This document shows, in pieces, positions 13,336 to 25,054 of a stretch of 64,000 nucleotides of DNA. Origin of the DNA: Phaeodactylum tricornutum CCAP 1055/1 (Eukaryota; Bacillariophyta; Bacillariophyceae; Surirellales; Neidiaceae); contig NC_011681.1 of assembly GCF_000150955.2 (NCBI RefSeq), positions 729,501-793,500 of the forward strand, given 5' to 3'. Positions within the stretch are counted from its first letter, which is position 1. Every line of letters begins with the position of its first letter. Position numbers and translations under genes: made by a program. Below the pieces are notes generated by a model. It was not told the DNA's origin and ran no database searches. It saw nothing but the letters and a program-made list of their open reading frames with translations.

Positions 13336-15242
13336 GGTTCGTGTTGGAATTATTGGAGAGTGTGTCGAGGAGGGCTCTGAAGATTTATGAGCACACGGGA
13401 TCACAAGTTTGTGTTGTGTTCTGCAGGGTGACTGACTGTCTGGACTGGGAGTTCTGTTTATGCGAAGACAGTGGTATGTGGAGGATGATGATGATGATCC
13501 AAGGAGGTTGTGGGCAATTAGGTGGCAGTCGATCGCTTATTCCTTGGGGTACGTATTTCTTAGTGTATCCAGTGCTGGTGTGTGTGCACGTATCGCATCG
13601 TATCGATGTGGCGAGAAGGATTCTCGCTCGTCATCTTTTTCCGTTCGGATTGATGATGCCGACTCCGCGATAGTCACCAGTCGACACAACGATCGTATCC
13701 ACTCGCATAGCTGACGTGGTGCACGGCAGCCAGCGAGATTCATTTTCATTAGTGCAGTGACCCAATAGTGTTTGTTGGTTACGTTTTCCGTTGATTCCCG
13801 GTAGTTTTGGCGAGACCCGAAACATCCACGGCAACGGACTTTCAAACGTCATCGCATGTGCTTTTGCCGGCACGAATCGCGCTTCTTGGATTGGCTGTTC
13901 GCATCTTCGCAACGGGCTCGAATCGTAAAAATCACGAAACCCGGAACTCGAAGCTAGGAAGCCCTGCGTGCGTTTGCTTTCTACTGAGAATTCCTACTAA
14001 CATGTACGAGCCTGGGGGCCAAGAATCGGTTCCACGGGCGAGGATGCGCGGAGCCTTTGATGAGACACGCAAGGCAATCCATCGGTGTACAGTTGTACGT
14101 ACAAGTTTGTGTGTAAAACGAAATACATATCGTCAAGTAGGTAGTGAGTTTGCACAAGCCCGACTCGGTCGGACACTTGGGTTTTTTCTTCAAACGTCGT
14201 TCACAAAATTCGATCCAGGTAAGTAAGATCTAAACGGCTTGACATCCTTCCAAAAGTCGATCGTGCGGAGACCGCTCGTCTTTGCAATGGACAGTACGAG
14301 ATTGTTCATTTAAGTGAGCGTTTGGCGAAGGTTGAGCTCCTCCGGGGGATCTTCACTGTTCGTTGCCATTCAAGATTCTGGGACGATTTGAATTTTCTTT
14401 GTGCGACTGATGTGGGCCTCCAACTCCGACTTTGGGCGTTGCGGATAGTACTCGTACGATGTGTTGATTGCAGAAAAAACGAAAGTATCGGCTGGCGTCG
14501 GTCAAAGCTCTGGGGCGGGGGGTCGCATTTTGGCCATGGTCGATATTGAGACGAAAAGGAGGCACAAGCACGCCAAAAAACATCCAAATACCTCGGACTC
14601 GTCCCAAGCCAGGTTGCTCGTTCCCGGAGAATTCCGGCTCGGAATACGACGACTATCGATCGATTCGTTGGACTCAGCCGTCGTTTGACACCCGTTGACG
14701 CGATCACGACTGACCTTCCACCCGTCTCGCCATTCTGCTCGTGTTCGCGCCCGATACACCAGGGTAGGGGTGGAATAGATCGGCCTTAATTTGACACCTG
14801 CCCCATCACTTTGCGACAATGCGAATGTCGTACACGCCACGCCCTCTTTCCGAACGATTCGCGAATCGCACGCCCGCTGTGCGATCCGGCACTCTTGCGA
14901 TTCCGATTTTCCTGTGTGTACCAAAATTCTGTGTAAGGAATCAAAATGGATTTTTTTTGGGTCGTATCCCATGCGCCCTCGTGTTTGCAAAGATCTTTTC
15001 GTTTCCAATCTTTACAATTGGTGACATCCGCTATGCACGAGTCGTGAAATGAAGGAACCATTCCTTACTGTTACCCCGTCTTTTCGTTTACTCACACCAG
15101 TTCTGTATCTTACAAAATTGCCTCACAGAATAAACAACGATTGTAGTATGGCACGAATACTCCAACAACGACGAACCAACAACACCTTGCCACATTATTA
15201 TTCACAAACGACGATTGCAACGACATAGCACCTACCGAGATT
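13336..15242. other. 1.9-kb gap without a convincing gene
   Basis: This is the longest stretch here for which I cannot support any gene. It lies between the 5' ends of the desaturase and the acidic protein, so both promoters must be in it. Open frames up to 168 codons occur on both strands but overlap one another, are Ser/Arg-rich and show no domain. No tRNA, rRNA, repeat or mobile element was recognised. A non-coding RNA or lineage-specific small gene is possible. Confidence 0.4.
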
Positions 15243-16963
15243 ATGGCGTCCGCTTTTTTGCCAACCAATACAACCACAACTCGCAACACCCTCGGTGTAT
15301 CGCCCGTGGGTCCCTCCTTGTGTGTGCCTAGTTTAAACGAAAGCAGTATACACACCAGCAAACCACCGCCTCCCAAACCAGTTTGGGAAAGCGAAACAGA
15401 AGACGAAGAAGTGAAATTTAGTTGTGTCGGAGGAGGCCGATATACCTACGGTGCCGACTTTTCTGATATCGAGAGCGCCGGAGAAGACGAAGGCGAGAAC
15501 TGCGCATCCGAAGAGTCGGATGCGGAGGCAGATGCTCCTGACGAATGGTAAGTCCATGTTAACGCCCGTTACGATTTTTCGCGAATGGTGAGATTGCGGT
15601 AGTCTGACTTGTGGATCTTCTTCCTCTCCTTGCTTGCAGTACTGGTGTGGTGACCTTTGTGACCGCACAACCTACTATTAGTACGCAGCCATCCTTGCTT
15701 CGGCCCAAGGCGTACTCGCCTTCTCGTTCTAGCCCTGCCGCGTCTTTGTCATCGTCGTCCACACGTAATGTTTCTATGGTCCGGCATCGTCAGCGGGACT
15801 CCTCGAATGAGAGGGATTCTTCTTCGGTGGGTGCTCGCGGGGTCCCTTGCACGCTTTTCTCCAGCGCAATGAGCGAAGAAGATGCCGACGATTGCGAAGA
15901 CGAGGAAGTAGCCGATGGCGACGATGAAGACAGCGATTATGACGAAAGTGAGGAAGATGACGTGTCGTCCGACGACGAAACGGACGAACCAGCTACTTCA
16001 AGAATCGATTTTCACGCTGGCGGCGTGAGCAATGCCAATTATTGCGAACCTAACGGTGGAGTGGAAGAAGAGCCGGCAGGAAATGGAGTTACTTGGGACG
16101 AACCGGAAGAACCAGAGAATGACCTGGAGTTGGCTAGTATCTTGGGTTCGTCTGGCGATTCTTCGTTCGACGTCGAAGACGAATCCGAGTTCCCGACTGA
16201 TTTTATTGTTGGTGTTATGCAAGATCGCAATATCGAAGCCACTGCCAACGTACCGAAAACCAAGCGTGTTCTGTCCTACACGACCTTGACTGCTCTGAAT
16301 GTAGAAGCTGGCCACGACGACGATTCTCCAAAGCGACAGAAGGCTATCGATTCTCCACCGCAACTCCCTCTGTTGAGGTTGGGACCGGCAGCAACGAGTA
16401 TGTTGCCCCTGCTTTCCGTACGCAGTCTCAGGGAGATTCGAGAAGAATCGCCGATTCTGTCCTCCAGCGACGAGGAAGAGTTGGACGAACGGTTACGAGA
16501 CGAGTTAGATAAGTTGGGGCCCGAGCGAGGCGAGAACGACGGCGAGGCCGAAATGCACCACACACGCAACGGCGACAGCAATACCCCCGTCCCGTTGCTG
16601 ACACCGCCGCAGTCCCCTTCGACGATTGCCCTGGAGCAGGGTACGAGCACGACGGTGTGCGAGTGGCCGTCCAATATGGCAGTGGATAGTGCAATGCGGA
16701 CTGCCGCCGAAATGGAAACGATGACGGTGCGTGTGATGAGCGCGCTTTCACTGACAGGATTGGACGATGAAGGCGAAGAAAGCGACAGCTACGACTTCAA
16801 CAAAGTCGCTTGTTATGATGATGCCTCGCTTTTGCCAGTCACGACACTACGAGAGAGTTCTAGTCCCGAAACGACAACCACAGCAACACCCAGCGAAGCC
16901 ATCGATTTGAACGCCACCACTTTGACACCCCTTATACGAGGCATTTATGTGGGGTGGGATTAA
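15243..16963 (+). CDS. Acidic low-complexity protein of unknown function
   Basis: Two exons, 15243-15547 and 15640-16963, join in phase across a 92-bp GT-AG intron to give 542 residues. No family is recognised. Much of the protein is acidic and apparently disordered, with long Asp/Glu runs at about residues 75-100 and 165-215. Between these are Ser/Pro/Arg segments. A few short ordered-looking segments recur, such as RVLSYTTLTALN, PLLSVRSLREIREESPILSSSDEEELDERLRDELDKL-like helical stretches, and a hydrophobic C-terminal end (LIRGIYVGW). The composition suggests a nuclear or scaffold protein, but that is a guess. There is no signal peptide or membrane segment. Confidence 0.7.
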
Positions 16964-17771
16964 GGGTAAACGAGGTGTGCCAAGATCTGTGGGGCTTTGG
17001 GACGAATGGGAACGGCTGCAAGCACACACGTAGAGCGAACGATAGAGCACACAACCTTCTAGTCGTATATACAGAGTTACATTATTTGAAACAGTAGTCC
17101 ATTCTTGTATGCTGGTTTCGGTCGTCTGATTCACTGTCCGTACCGGAGCTATCGTTTGCAAGCACTCCCTACCTCCAGAGAAAGAGCGGAAAATCAGTTT
17201 GAATGAAGGATACGTACATGATTAGTTTGGTAGTCCGATCACTTTTGTGATCGTAACCGTTACTCAAAGTCCACCGCACCGCACCGCACCCGTACTCGTT
17301 CCAAGTGATCGTGACAGATATATTGGTTCTGGCCTTCATCCGACGCGATCCGTCCCGCATTCGGAAATCATCGTCGGTACCGCGTCCGTCCGCCATCAGC
17401 GGTACATAGTGTCTGGCGTGATCGCACCCCATCAACCGTGCGAACGACAGTCCGAACGTTGTTCGGCCTTGTGAGAGAAGCATTCCGACGGGACGTCGAT
17501 GGCTCGCTTCCGACGTTCGGAGTGCATCGTCGGGAAGAAAAAGACATCGTTCCGGTCGTACGCAACCAAAAAGCTCACTGTCAAACGTAATAACTGTACA
17601 CTGCCCCCCCGAATTATCTGTTTGTTCTTTACAGAAAGGAAAAAGCACTTTATTCTTTCGGACTCGAAGTTCTCCTTGTCGAGTTCTCCTTGTTGGCGAA
17701 TTCTCCATTGGTTCGTACCGTTCGATCCCGTTACGGCATTTCAACAGTTCATCGCGACGACAACCCCGACC
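16964..17771. other. Intergenic region between two plus-strand genes
   Basis: This 808-bp segment holds the 3' end of the acidic protein gene and the promoter of the plastid membrane protein. Overlapping open frames on both strands look like chance. I see no domain, repeat or RNA gene. Confidence 0.4.
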
Positions 17772-18602
17772 ATGCCGGCCAAACGCACCCGCAGCGTCCT
17801 CGGTCTTTCCGTAGTTCTGTTGGCTTTGCCCATCATGACGGCCTCCTTCTCAACAATGCCGTCAAAATACAGTCCGGGACGTGGACACGTTGGAGACCTA
17901 CGTTCGTCACCGATTCGCGTCACCGGTCGACCCTCTTCCATCCGTACCGATCGTCGCCTCCGGCACGCCCCGTCGCAGGCACCCGCCAGCGGTAGTACGT
18001 GGCGTCTCGGCATGTCGAGTCCGGTCCACGACGACAGTCCGGCGCCGTCACACCGCCGCGACGAGTCACGTGACGACCACGACCCCACACCGGCGGCGGG
18101 TTGGATCCGTTGGCTCGACGCCGTCCGCCGCGAAACCTCCCGGGCACGCAAACTGCCGCCTCTGCAAGTCGAAGACTTGAATCTACTCTTTTACGACGTT
18201 TTCCTCATTCTTAATCTAGTCGTGTCCATTTCCTTCTGGGTCGTGCACCGGATGCAACTCGAATTTATCGGACTCGCCTTTAACGAAGGCTGTCTCGTGT
18301 GTTTGCTGTGGATCGCGGCGGGGCTCTATTCCGGAGCCTTTTTGGATTCGGCCGTGGACGGACACTACGGCAGTGCCGACGAACGGGGCGGCCCCAAAGC
18401 CGCCGGACTTCTCGGATTTCAAACCTTTGTCAATACCATCAATCTGCGATTGCTCTTTGCCCTCGTCGTGGCCTTGGCGGAACACCGGCCCGTCGGTGCC
18501 GTCGGTGGCGAACAACTCATGCCTTTGGAAATTGGCTTTGGTCTGATACTCATGAGTGGCTGGCGGGCACTCCATTCCAGCTTTGTGCCGCGTTTCAAAT
18601 GA
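17772..18602 (+). CDS. Plastid-targeted multi-pass membrane protein, unknown function
   Basis: I do not recognise the family. The ATG at 17772 starts a 276-residue protein with a hydrophobic signal (LGLSVVLLALPIMTASF). TASF resembles the diatom ASAF plastid-import cleavage motif, and it is followed by a Ser/Arg-rich transit-like stretch of about 110 residues. The C-terminal half, from about residue 140, has four hydrophobic segments with conserved-looking acidic and aromatic residues (LQVEDLNLLFYDVFLILN, VDGHYGS, LGFQTFVNTINLRLL). A location in the plastid envelope or thylakoid is therefore inferred. An open frame extends upstream of 17772, but its residues look like UTR. It is convergent with the antenna gene, 408 bp away. 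Confidence 0.72.
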   Translation: MPAKRTRSVLGLSVVLLALPIMTASFSTMPSKYSPGRGHVGDLRSSPIRVTGRPSSIRTDRRLRHAPSQAPASGSTWRLGMSSPVHDDSPAPSHRRDESRDDHDPTPAAGWIRWLDAVRRETSRARKLPPLQVEDLNLLFYDVFLILNLVVSISFWVVHRMQLEFIGLAFNEGCLVCLLWIAAGLYSGAFLDSAVDGHYGSADERGGPKAAGLLGFQTFVNTINLRLLFALVVALAEHRPVGAVGGEQLMPLEIGFGLILMSGWRALHSSFVPRFK

Positions 18603-19010
18603 ACAAATGAATGCCGCGACCGGATTGCGGGTCAATGCCTCTTTTGGTACGGCCCGTCGCAACGTGCAACGACACGTAATACGCTACCAAGCCAACAACA
18701 ACACGCCACACCGTTACGCACAGACTATGTATTGCCTACCTGCCCTGCTCATCGACCTCTATATATACCGACATACCCTACTCGTTGCCCTACCAATCGA
18801 TCGACCGACATGTATACATACTTTACACACACACACAGTTATCACTAGCAATGGCCCCGATTTTATTCCTTCCGACCTTTACTTGTACCTTAAATCCGTC
18901 CGTAGAGTAGCGAAATCTAGCTGTGCTATAGTACCGACACGGCTTAATTGTCTGTCTACTGTTGGATACGGCGCGGCACCATTGTGGCGATCCCCACGTA
19001 CAACCGGCGC
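18603..19010. other. Convergent 3' spacer
   Basis: This 408-bp segment separates the stop codons of two convergent genes. A short CA run sits at about 18827-18840. No gene is seen. Confidence 0.5.
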
Positions 19011-19898
19011 TTACTGGGCCCCGAGGACGTCCATGATGGGGACGGAACCGGGAATAGCCTTCATGGCGAAGAGACTGGCCATGGCGATCATGGCGGCACG
19101 TCCGTTCTTGATTTCAACGTCCTGGTACCGAGCGTACTTGTCGGCGGAGTACTTTTTCTTCAAGCCGAGGTAGTCAAAGTTCAAGTTGCCGGCTTCCGTC
19201 TTGGTGGACTTGCCCCGGAAGTTGTCACCCGAGTGTCCGACGCTTTCGCCTTCGGCAATACAGATAAAGGTCAGGATGACTCCGAACCAGACGGGTTGTT
19301 CCGTGGCAAAGACACCGAGAGCCTTGGTCCAGTCGGATTCTTGGGGGAAGCCGGGAAAGTGCAGGCCGAGTCCCAAGCCACCCTGTTTTTCGTAGAAAAA
19401 GGTATACGCAATCAATCGAACTGCGTGAGTCAAGGAGTAGACACAATCTTCGTTGGTTATTGCCTTGCATTCATTACGCCACACTCCAGGAACAGTCAGT
19501 TGCACCGCATTCCTGCACACCCTTGCGAAAGAAACATACACGAACACGTACACCCTCTAACTACATCGTGTCTATACACACCAACACACACACCAACACA
19601 CACACACAACGACATCAACGGTACGTACATCGGTAGTGGCCCAAACGCCGGTCCAGGCAAGCATCGCTTGGCGTCCGTGTTTGATTTCGGAATCACGAAG
19701 GTACTGTTCATCGGGGAACATGTTGGGGAACGTGTCAAAGGCCTTACCGGTACCCAAAGTCATGAGACCCAAAGGATCCCACACTCCTTCCTGGGTGGCA
19801 CGCAACGCCGTCGACGCGGACGACGTTGTCGGAGACGCCACGAACGCCGAAGCAGTAGCCACAAGGGCGGCAAGGATAGCGAGCGAAAACTTGGCCAT
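19011..19898 (-). CDS. Fucoxanthin-chlorophyll a/c light-harvesting (LHC/FCP) protein
   Basis: This thylakoid antenna protein binds chlorophyll a/c and fucoxanthin. Exon 1 (19898-19629) and exon 2 (19382-19011) give 213 residues, with a 246-bp intron between them. The leader MAKFSLAILAALVATASAFVAS shows a signal peptide followed by the classic diatom ASAF plastid motif, cleaved before Phe. Helix 1 has EIKHGRQAMLAW and helix 3 has EIKNGRAAMIAM, the two generic LHC motifs whose Glu and Arg bridge the chlorophyll-binding helices. Helix 2 is PVWFGVILTFICIAEGES. The intron falls right after helix 1 (WATTD / GGLGLGLHFPG) and contains a CA repeat. The subfamily (Lhcf, Lhcr or other) is not decided here. 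Confidence 0.94.
19575..19609. repeat. CA-rich microsatellite in the antenna-gene intron
   Basis: Imperfect CA repeats with CCAA interruptions fill about 35 bp near the 5' splice side of the FCP intron. This is simple sequence with no further structure. Confidence 0.8.
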
Positions 19899-20586
19899 GA
19901 TTCGTAAAAACAACAACCAGCAAAAAGTATTACGGATAAGGCAGATGCGTGTATGTTTGTAAGTATAGAGATGGTGGTGTTGGTGGTCTCGACGGACGGC
20001 GATGGCCAAAACGAAAGGTTCCCTTGCCGAGGATACCGGAGGGTGTCGCGCCCTGTCGACGCGGATTTCCCCGTTTACGCGGTACGGGTACGTTCCCCCG
20101 CGATACAAGGGAGGATAGGATACCCTCGGCAGAACAACCCAGGTCTCGACACGAAGATTTGCCTTCAATCTCACCTCGACTCTTTCGACTCCAACCTCTT
20201 GCCGACGTCATCGGAAGGCAATCTGTTTTTATTGAAATATTTGAAAAACAATTCTCCGAAACATTTGAATATTATACAAACTGCCTACCTACCCATCTAC
20301 TAACAGCAAGGATACCTAGCTCCGTAACGCAACAAAGAGAGTCTAGTAGAAATATTTTGTATTCCAATTCTACCCGGTACCAAGGAAAAACCGACGAATC
20401 GACTGTCGGTCTTCAACAAATTTTACCCGTTTCCTTCTATCCCAGGTCCAGCGACAAGGTGATTTGACCCTTCGACAACGACGACCAGCGTATCATTTTC
20501 CCAACGGACAGTACGGACACAATGTAAACACTGCCTCACAGACCCACTTCTGAAACACCAATCAACGTGCATTCACTTGGTTCTTA
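19899..20586. promoter_or_regulatory. Upstream region of the antenna gene
   Basis: These 688 bp lie between the FCP start codon and the stop codon of the next minus-strand gene, so they contain the light-harvesting promoter and 5' UTR. No recognised element can be pointed to by eye, and no gene is seen. Confidence 0.45.
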
Positions 20587-22212
20587 CTACAGCATCAGTA
20601 GCGCGGGTTGCCGCAAATACCGTTCCAGAGCCGCCAAAAAGAGCGCGGCGGTGGCTTCGTCCACCACCCGTCGATCCGCACTGAGTCGCCCCGTCAGAAT
20701 GGTGTGTACCGTGGGCGACGTCCGGTTCTCCGGCGCGTCCACCACGTAGGTACCGGGGACGACCCGACGGGCACCGCCACCCACGGCCAGGATGGCCGCT
20801 TGGGGCGGATTGATCACGGCTGAGAATTCGTCCACGCCGAACATGCCGAGGTTACTGACGGAAAAGGTGCCGCCTTGGTATTCGTGCGGGGCGAGCTTGC
20901 CGTCGCGTGCGCGGGTCGCCAAATCGCGAATAGTGGCGGTCAGTGCGGACAAACCCAGTTGGTCGGATTGGAAGATAATGGGAGTAATGAGACCCGTGGG
21001 GGTCGCCACGGCGACACTGACGTCAATCGAGTCGTTGAGACGCACTGTGTCGGAGTGGGCGTCGTAGGTGCCGTTAACTTCGGGCACGTCGCGGAGTGCG
21101 AGTGCGGAAGAGCGAATGATAAAGTCGTTGACCGAGACCTTGACGTCGTGCTGGGACGCCAGTTGTTTCCGCAAGGCCAGAATGGCGTCCAAGGGAATTT
21201 CCATGGACGTGTAAAAGTGCGGCACCGTCGCCTTGCTTTCCGTCAACCGGGACGCGATAATTTTCCGCATCTTGCTGTTGGGCGTATCCGCAAAGGATCC
21301 TTCCGCGGCATGGACGTGGGGCACGGGTAGCTCGGTAGGAACTGTAGCGGTGGGATCCGCAGTCTTGGTCCCCTTGGTTGCAGCAGTTGTGGTGGCAGCC
21401 TGTGTCGTAGTAGCCGGTGCGGGTGGGGCCACCGATTCCGTGGCGGATACCAAGGGTGGGAGCGTCCCGTCCGCAATGGCTTGTAGGACGTCTCCCTTGG
21501 TGACCCGTCCTCCCTTGCCGGATCCGGACAAGACGGTAGCGTTCAATCCCCGAGATTCCGCCAAATGCCGTGCCGCCGGTAGGAGAATCGACGGGACGTT
21601 TCGGGTTGGATGCGGAGGAGTGGGTTGGGACGGCGTCGACTCGTCGTGACTCGCGGCGCCGCCCGACTCCGCGGACGAATCGTGGGCAACGGTGTAATCC
21701 GCAAAGGCGGCTACGGCTTGGTGTTCTTCTACAGCGACGCATATGGGCGTCCCGCAGACGATATCGAGAGCGGCGTCGGCCTGGTGTAGGATCTTGGCCA
21801 AGACGCCGTCGTCCTGGGCTTCGAAATCCACCGAGGCCTTGTCGGTTTCGATGGAACAGAGAACGTCTCCCGCAATAAAGGCGTCACCTTCCTGCTTGTG
21901 CCAAGCCGTAATGGTGCCACTCTCCATGGTGGGAGACAAGGCTGGCATGGGGAAGACAGTGTGTGCCGGATAGTCCTGGGCGACCGTGGTGGAGCTCGTG
22001 TAGTGCCGCACCGGCGAACCGGGTAGACACAGTGGAGGGTCGGGTTGTCGCCGAACGGTTGCCGTTGTGGTACGGCTACGGCTGCTGCCGTGACCAAACA
22101 CTACCAGGGGACGAGTGAGTGTGAAACGGGTCGAGTCGATGCACGCATAAGACCCCCAGGCCCGACGAATGGACCCTCGCAACGATCGAGCGCGCAACAG
22201 CAACGACGCCAT
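20587..22212 (-). CDS. Pyruvate dehydrogenase E2 / E3-binding-protein-like subunit
   Basis: A single-exon gene of 541 residues. Residues 1-70 are Arg/Ser-rich without acids, as in mitochondrial presequences. A lipoyl domain follows at about 83-163, with the lipoylation site ETDKA at Lys125. A peripheral-subunit (E3) binding domain lies at about 206-247 ([22 protein letters not shown]). The C-terminal acyltransferase fold runs from about 310 to the end. In catalytic E2 proteins the final motif is DHRxxDG; here it reads DRRVVDEA, so the catalytic His (about 514) is Arg and the Gly is Glu. A missing His in that position is characteristic of mammalian E3BP (PDHX), which binds E3 but does not transfer acyl groups. 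I therefore favour an E3BP-like role in the mitochondrial complex; a catalytic E2 with an unusual active site is the alternative. Confidence 0.88.
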   Translation of the reverse strand: MASLLLRARSLRGSIRRAWGSYACIDSTRFTLTRPLVVFGHGSSRSRTTTATVRRQPDPPLCLPGSPVRHYTSSTTVAQDYPAHTVFPMPALSPTMESGTITAWHKQEGDAFIAGDVLCSIETDKASVDFEAQDDGVLAKILHQADAALDIVCGTPICVAVEEHQAVAAFADYTVAHDSSAESGGAASHDESTPSQPTPPHPTRNVPSILLPAARHLAESRGLNATVLSGSGKGGRVTKGDVLQAIADGTLPPLVSATESVAPPAPATTTQAATTTAATKGTKTADPTATVPTELPVPHVHAAEGSFADTPNSKMRKIIASRLTESKATVPHFYTSMEIPLDAILALRKQLASQHDVKVSVNDFIIRSSALALRDVPEVNGTYDAHSDTVRLNDSIDVSVAVATPTGLITPIIFQSDQLGLSALTATIRDLATRARDGKLAPHEYQGGTFSVSNLGMFGVDEFSAVINPPQAAILAVGGGARRVVPGTYVVDAPENRTSPTVHTILTGRLSADRRVVDEATAALFLAALERYLRQPALLML

Positions 22213-23156
22213 GGCGTAGGATGCAACGCGGGTTTCGGAATCGGCACTTAAGTTTTGGCAGATCACTCGGGCAACACTGACTCTGAGTACTTAAATCAAG
22301 AAGGAATGGAACGGTACCCTGTGATTGTTCCGGAGCGCTGACGATCTCTGTTGGCCCCGAAGTTGTGTATATCTCTATTTCGCTCGACCTTCCATAGAGA
22401 GACTAGCTACCATTCTGCTGCGCTACGACCAGGCCCTGGTACTCAAGTCGGGGCGAGAGGTGAGGGATCGGAACCCGTCCTGGTTGGCTTCCCGAAACAA
22501 GTGCGGCAGCCCGTCGATGACCATGTGTGCGGACAACTGACGACAATTTCTTTGTCGCTCGGATGAAGTAGGCGATATTTCAAACGAATGAGAGACTTTC
22601 CTATCTCTGGACGACATGATTTATTGCCCAATGTTTCCATGTCGTATCGACTGACTGTGTTTACAGTTCTAGCTAGTGACAACTACCTACTACAGCGGTA
22701 GATCGGTAGGGTAGGGTAGGTCCAGGGCGTGGACCGGTCAGTGTCACCCACCGAAACACCCCCACCGAATATTCGTGAATCCCCCCCTTTTCCCGAGAGG
22801 CTGGACGACAATGACCAACCGTAACTCGCCTTTTCTCTCCCGTGGCTTTCTTCCTTCCTGCTAACTCCAAAATTCAATTCCATACCAGTCTCGAGGGTGT
22901 GTGTTTCTCTGGTTTCTCTCGCAGCCTGCTCCCCCTCGTCTGTTTGTTTTGTTGGCATTGGTTTTGGTACGGTTTCGAACATTGACGGATTCGGAAGGCA
23001 AGCGAGTCGCGGCACCAAGTCTCTTGAGACACACGCAACCCCTTGCGTATCGGTTGATATCGCTTTTGTACACACACACACACATACGTCCATACGTCCA
23101 CACACACACACATACGCGCAATACTGGTGGCTGCACGTGTGATTAGATACAAAACC
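22213..23156. promoter_or_regulatory. Divergent promoter region, E2-like / ABHD17-like genes
   Basis: This 944-bp spacer separates two divergent start codons. Near its right end it holds the CA-rich tract described separately. Several overlapping short frames in it have no coding character. Confidence 0.45.
23069..23116. repeat. CA-rich tract just upstream of an ATG
   Basis: Two CA runs are separated by the repeated unit CATACGTC. The tract ends about 40 bp before the ABHD17-like start codon, so it probably lies in the 5' UTR or core promoter. Confidence 0.8.
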
Positions 23157-25054
23157 ATGGGCAACGAACAGTCGTCCGACGGGGAACCCGACACCAACCG
23201 CTTTTTGGAAGAAGGTTTTAATTTGGAAAGCCCCGATGCCGACGTTCGTATCAATTACGGTACTTCCGCACCCAATTGTCAACCCAAACACACGGCGGAA
23301 CGAGAACAAGCCGGTGCGGCGGAGTCTCTACCGGACTATGGACCGATCCCGGAATCGGTACCGCGTCTGGACGGAGCCATTCGGGACGATCCGCAGAGAC
23401 TCGCCGGGACGAGTCACGAAGCCATGCCGCTTTCGCCCAAACATCGACGGGATAGTGGAGACACCAGCATGGGAGACGATCACAAACGACAACACACTAG
23501 CGTACCACCACCATCACAACCAACACTGCCGTCGCGTCCCGCACCGCAGGAACCAGTCCCTCCCAAAAAGCTATCCTACTTACAAATGGCCAAGTTGGGC
23601 TACCAAGAACTAGTCAACGCCATTATCCGACCGCCCCGAGCGGATTACAAAGTAAGTTTATCATATCACACACCATCACAACACATCAGATGACGTCAAC
23701 CCGTGTACAAATAGTAACACTGAATCCGTACTCATTTCGTCCCTTGTCGCGACAGATGGAAGCGCTCGGCCCACCGGCTTTTACTTTTTGCGACAGGCGT
23801 TTCACCCGGACCGACTTTACGCTACGCACGAAACGAGGATATAATCTCGAATGTTCCCACTGGGAACCGGTGGAACGGGTCATGGACCGGATACCCGTCG
23901 TCATTTATATGCACGGAAACTCCTCGGCGCGCGTCGAGGTCATTCCACAACTATCCTATTTGCTCAGTTTGGGACTGGCTGTCTTTGCCTTTGACTTTGC
24001 CGGCTCGGGAAAATCGGACGGCGAGTACGTCAGTTTGGGATACTATGAACGCGAAGACTTGTCCTGTATTGTGGCACACTTGCGGGCGACCAACGTGGTC
24101 TCCACCATTGCCCTCTGGGGTCGATCCATGGGCGCCGCCACGGCACTCATGTTCGGCGACCGCGACCCCTCCATCGCGTGCATGATTCTTGATTCGCCCT
24201 TTGCCGATCTCACCCAATTGTGCGAAGAAATGGTTGAGAAAGCTCGCGAGCAGGGGATCATTGTACCCGGCGTGGTCGTCGGCGTCGCCATCCGCATGCT
24301 ACAATCCAGTGTCAAGAAACAAGCCGGCTTTAATTTGCGTAGCATTACGCCCATTGCCCATGCTGGCAAGTGTTTCATTCCCGCACTCTTCGTAGCCGGA
24401 GAACACGACGATTTCATTAAACCGCACCATTCGGAAGCGATCCACGCCAAATACGCGGGCGACAAGAACATTATCATTGTCGAGGGCGATCACAATTCTC
24501 CACGACCCAAGTTCATGTTTGATTCGGCCAGTATATTTTTGCAAACTTGTTTACAGATCCCGTCCCAATGGGCCTTGGACGTGCCCGTCTCGATGAATCT
24601 CATGTGCCCACCGTGGTACTTGGAATTGCATCGCCAACGAACCGCGGCTCGTCAGCGAGCACAACAACAGCAGCAACAACAACAACAACGTGGATCTCGA
24701 CAAGTAAGTAATCGCCCCCCTCCTCCCAGTATTGAAGTGGGCATTCCTCTTGGGCCCGTCTTGTTGACCGCATCAGACACGGGCTCGTCGCACGAAATAG
24801 ACACGGATTGCGATGCCGATACGGATGTCTCTCACGGTTTCGATCATGAAGAATTGGGGATGACAGCCGAACGACAACGGTTTATCCAAGCTAGTCTGTT
24901 TAAAATGCTGGGTCAAGCCGACGACGAAGAAGAAGAGAAGAAGAAGATACAGAGTAGGCGGCGATTTCCACTCGTTTGGGAACGAAGACAGGAAAGGCGC
25001 ATACAGCCTATTACCCTCATAGACGCACCAGCTTGGAAACACCCCCAACGATGA
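23157..25054 (+). CDS. ABHD17-like alpha/beta hydrolase with N-myristoylation-type start
   Basis: A serine hydrolase of the ABHD17/Bem46 type, a group that includes protein depalmitoylases. Two exons, 23157-23651 and 23756-25054, with a 104-bp intron, give 597 residues. The N-terminus MGNEQSSD fits an N-myristoylation signal, implying membrane attachment. Residues 10-150 are disordered and Pro/Ser-rich. The hydrolase core, from about residue 165, shows the oxyanion stretch MHGNSSA, FDFAGSGKSDGEY, nucleophile motif GRSMG, acid AGEHDDF and catalytic His in GDHNSPR. After the core comes a nine-Gln tract encoded by CAA/CAG at about 24662-24690, and then an acidic, basic-ended tail. The substrate is not known. 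Confidence 0.9.

Noticed and set aside
14502-15008. A 168-codon minus-strand open frame in the 1.9-kb gap
   Set aside because: Composition is Ser/Arg-rich and irregular, it overlaps several frames of similar length, and no domain is visible.
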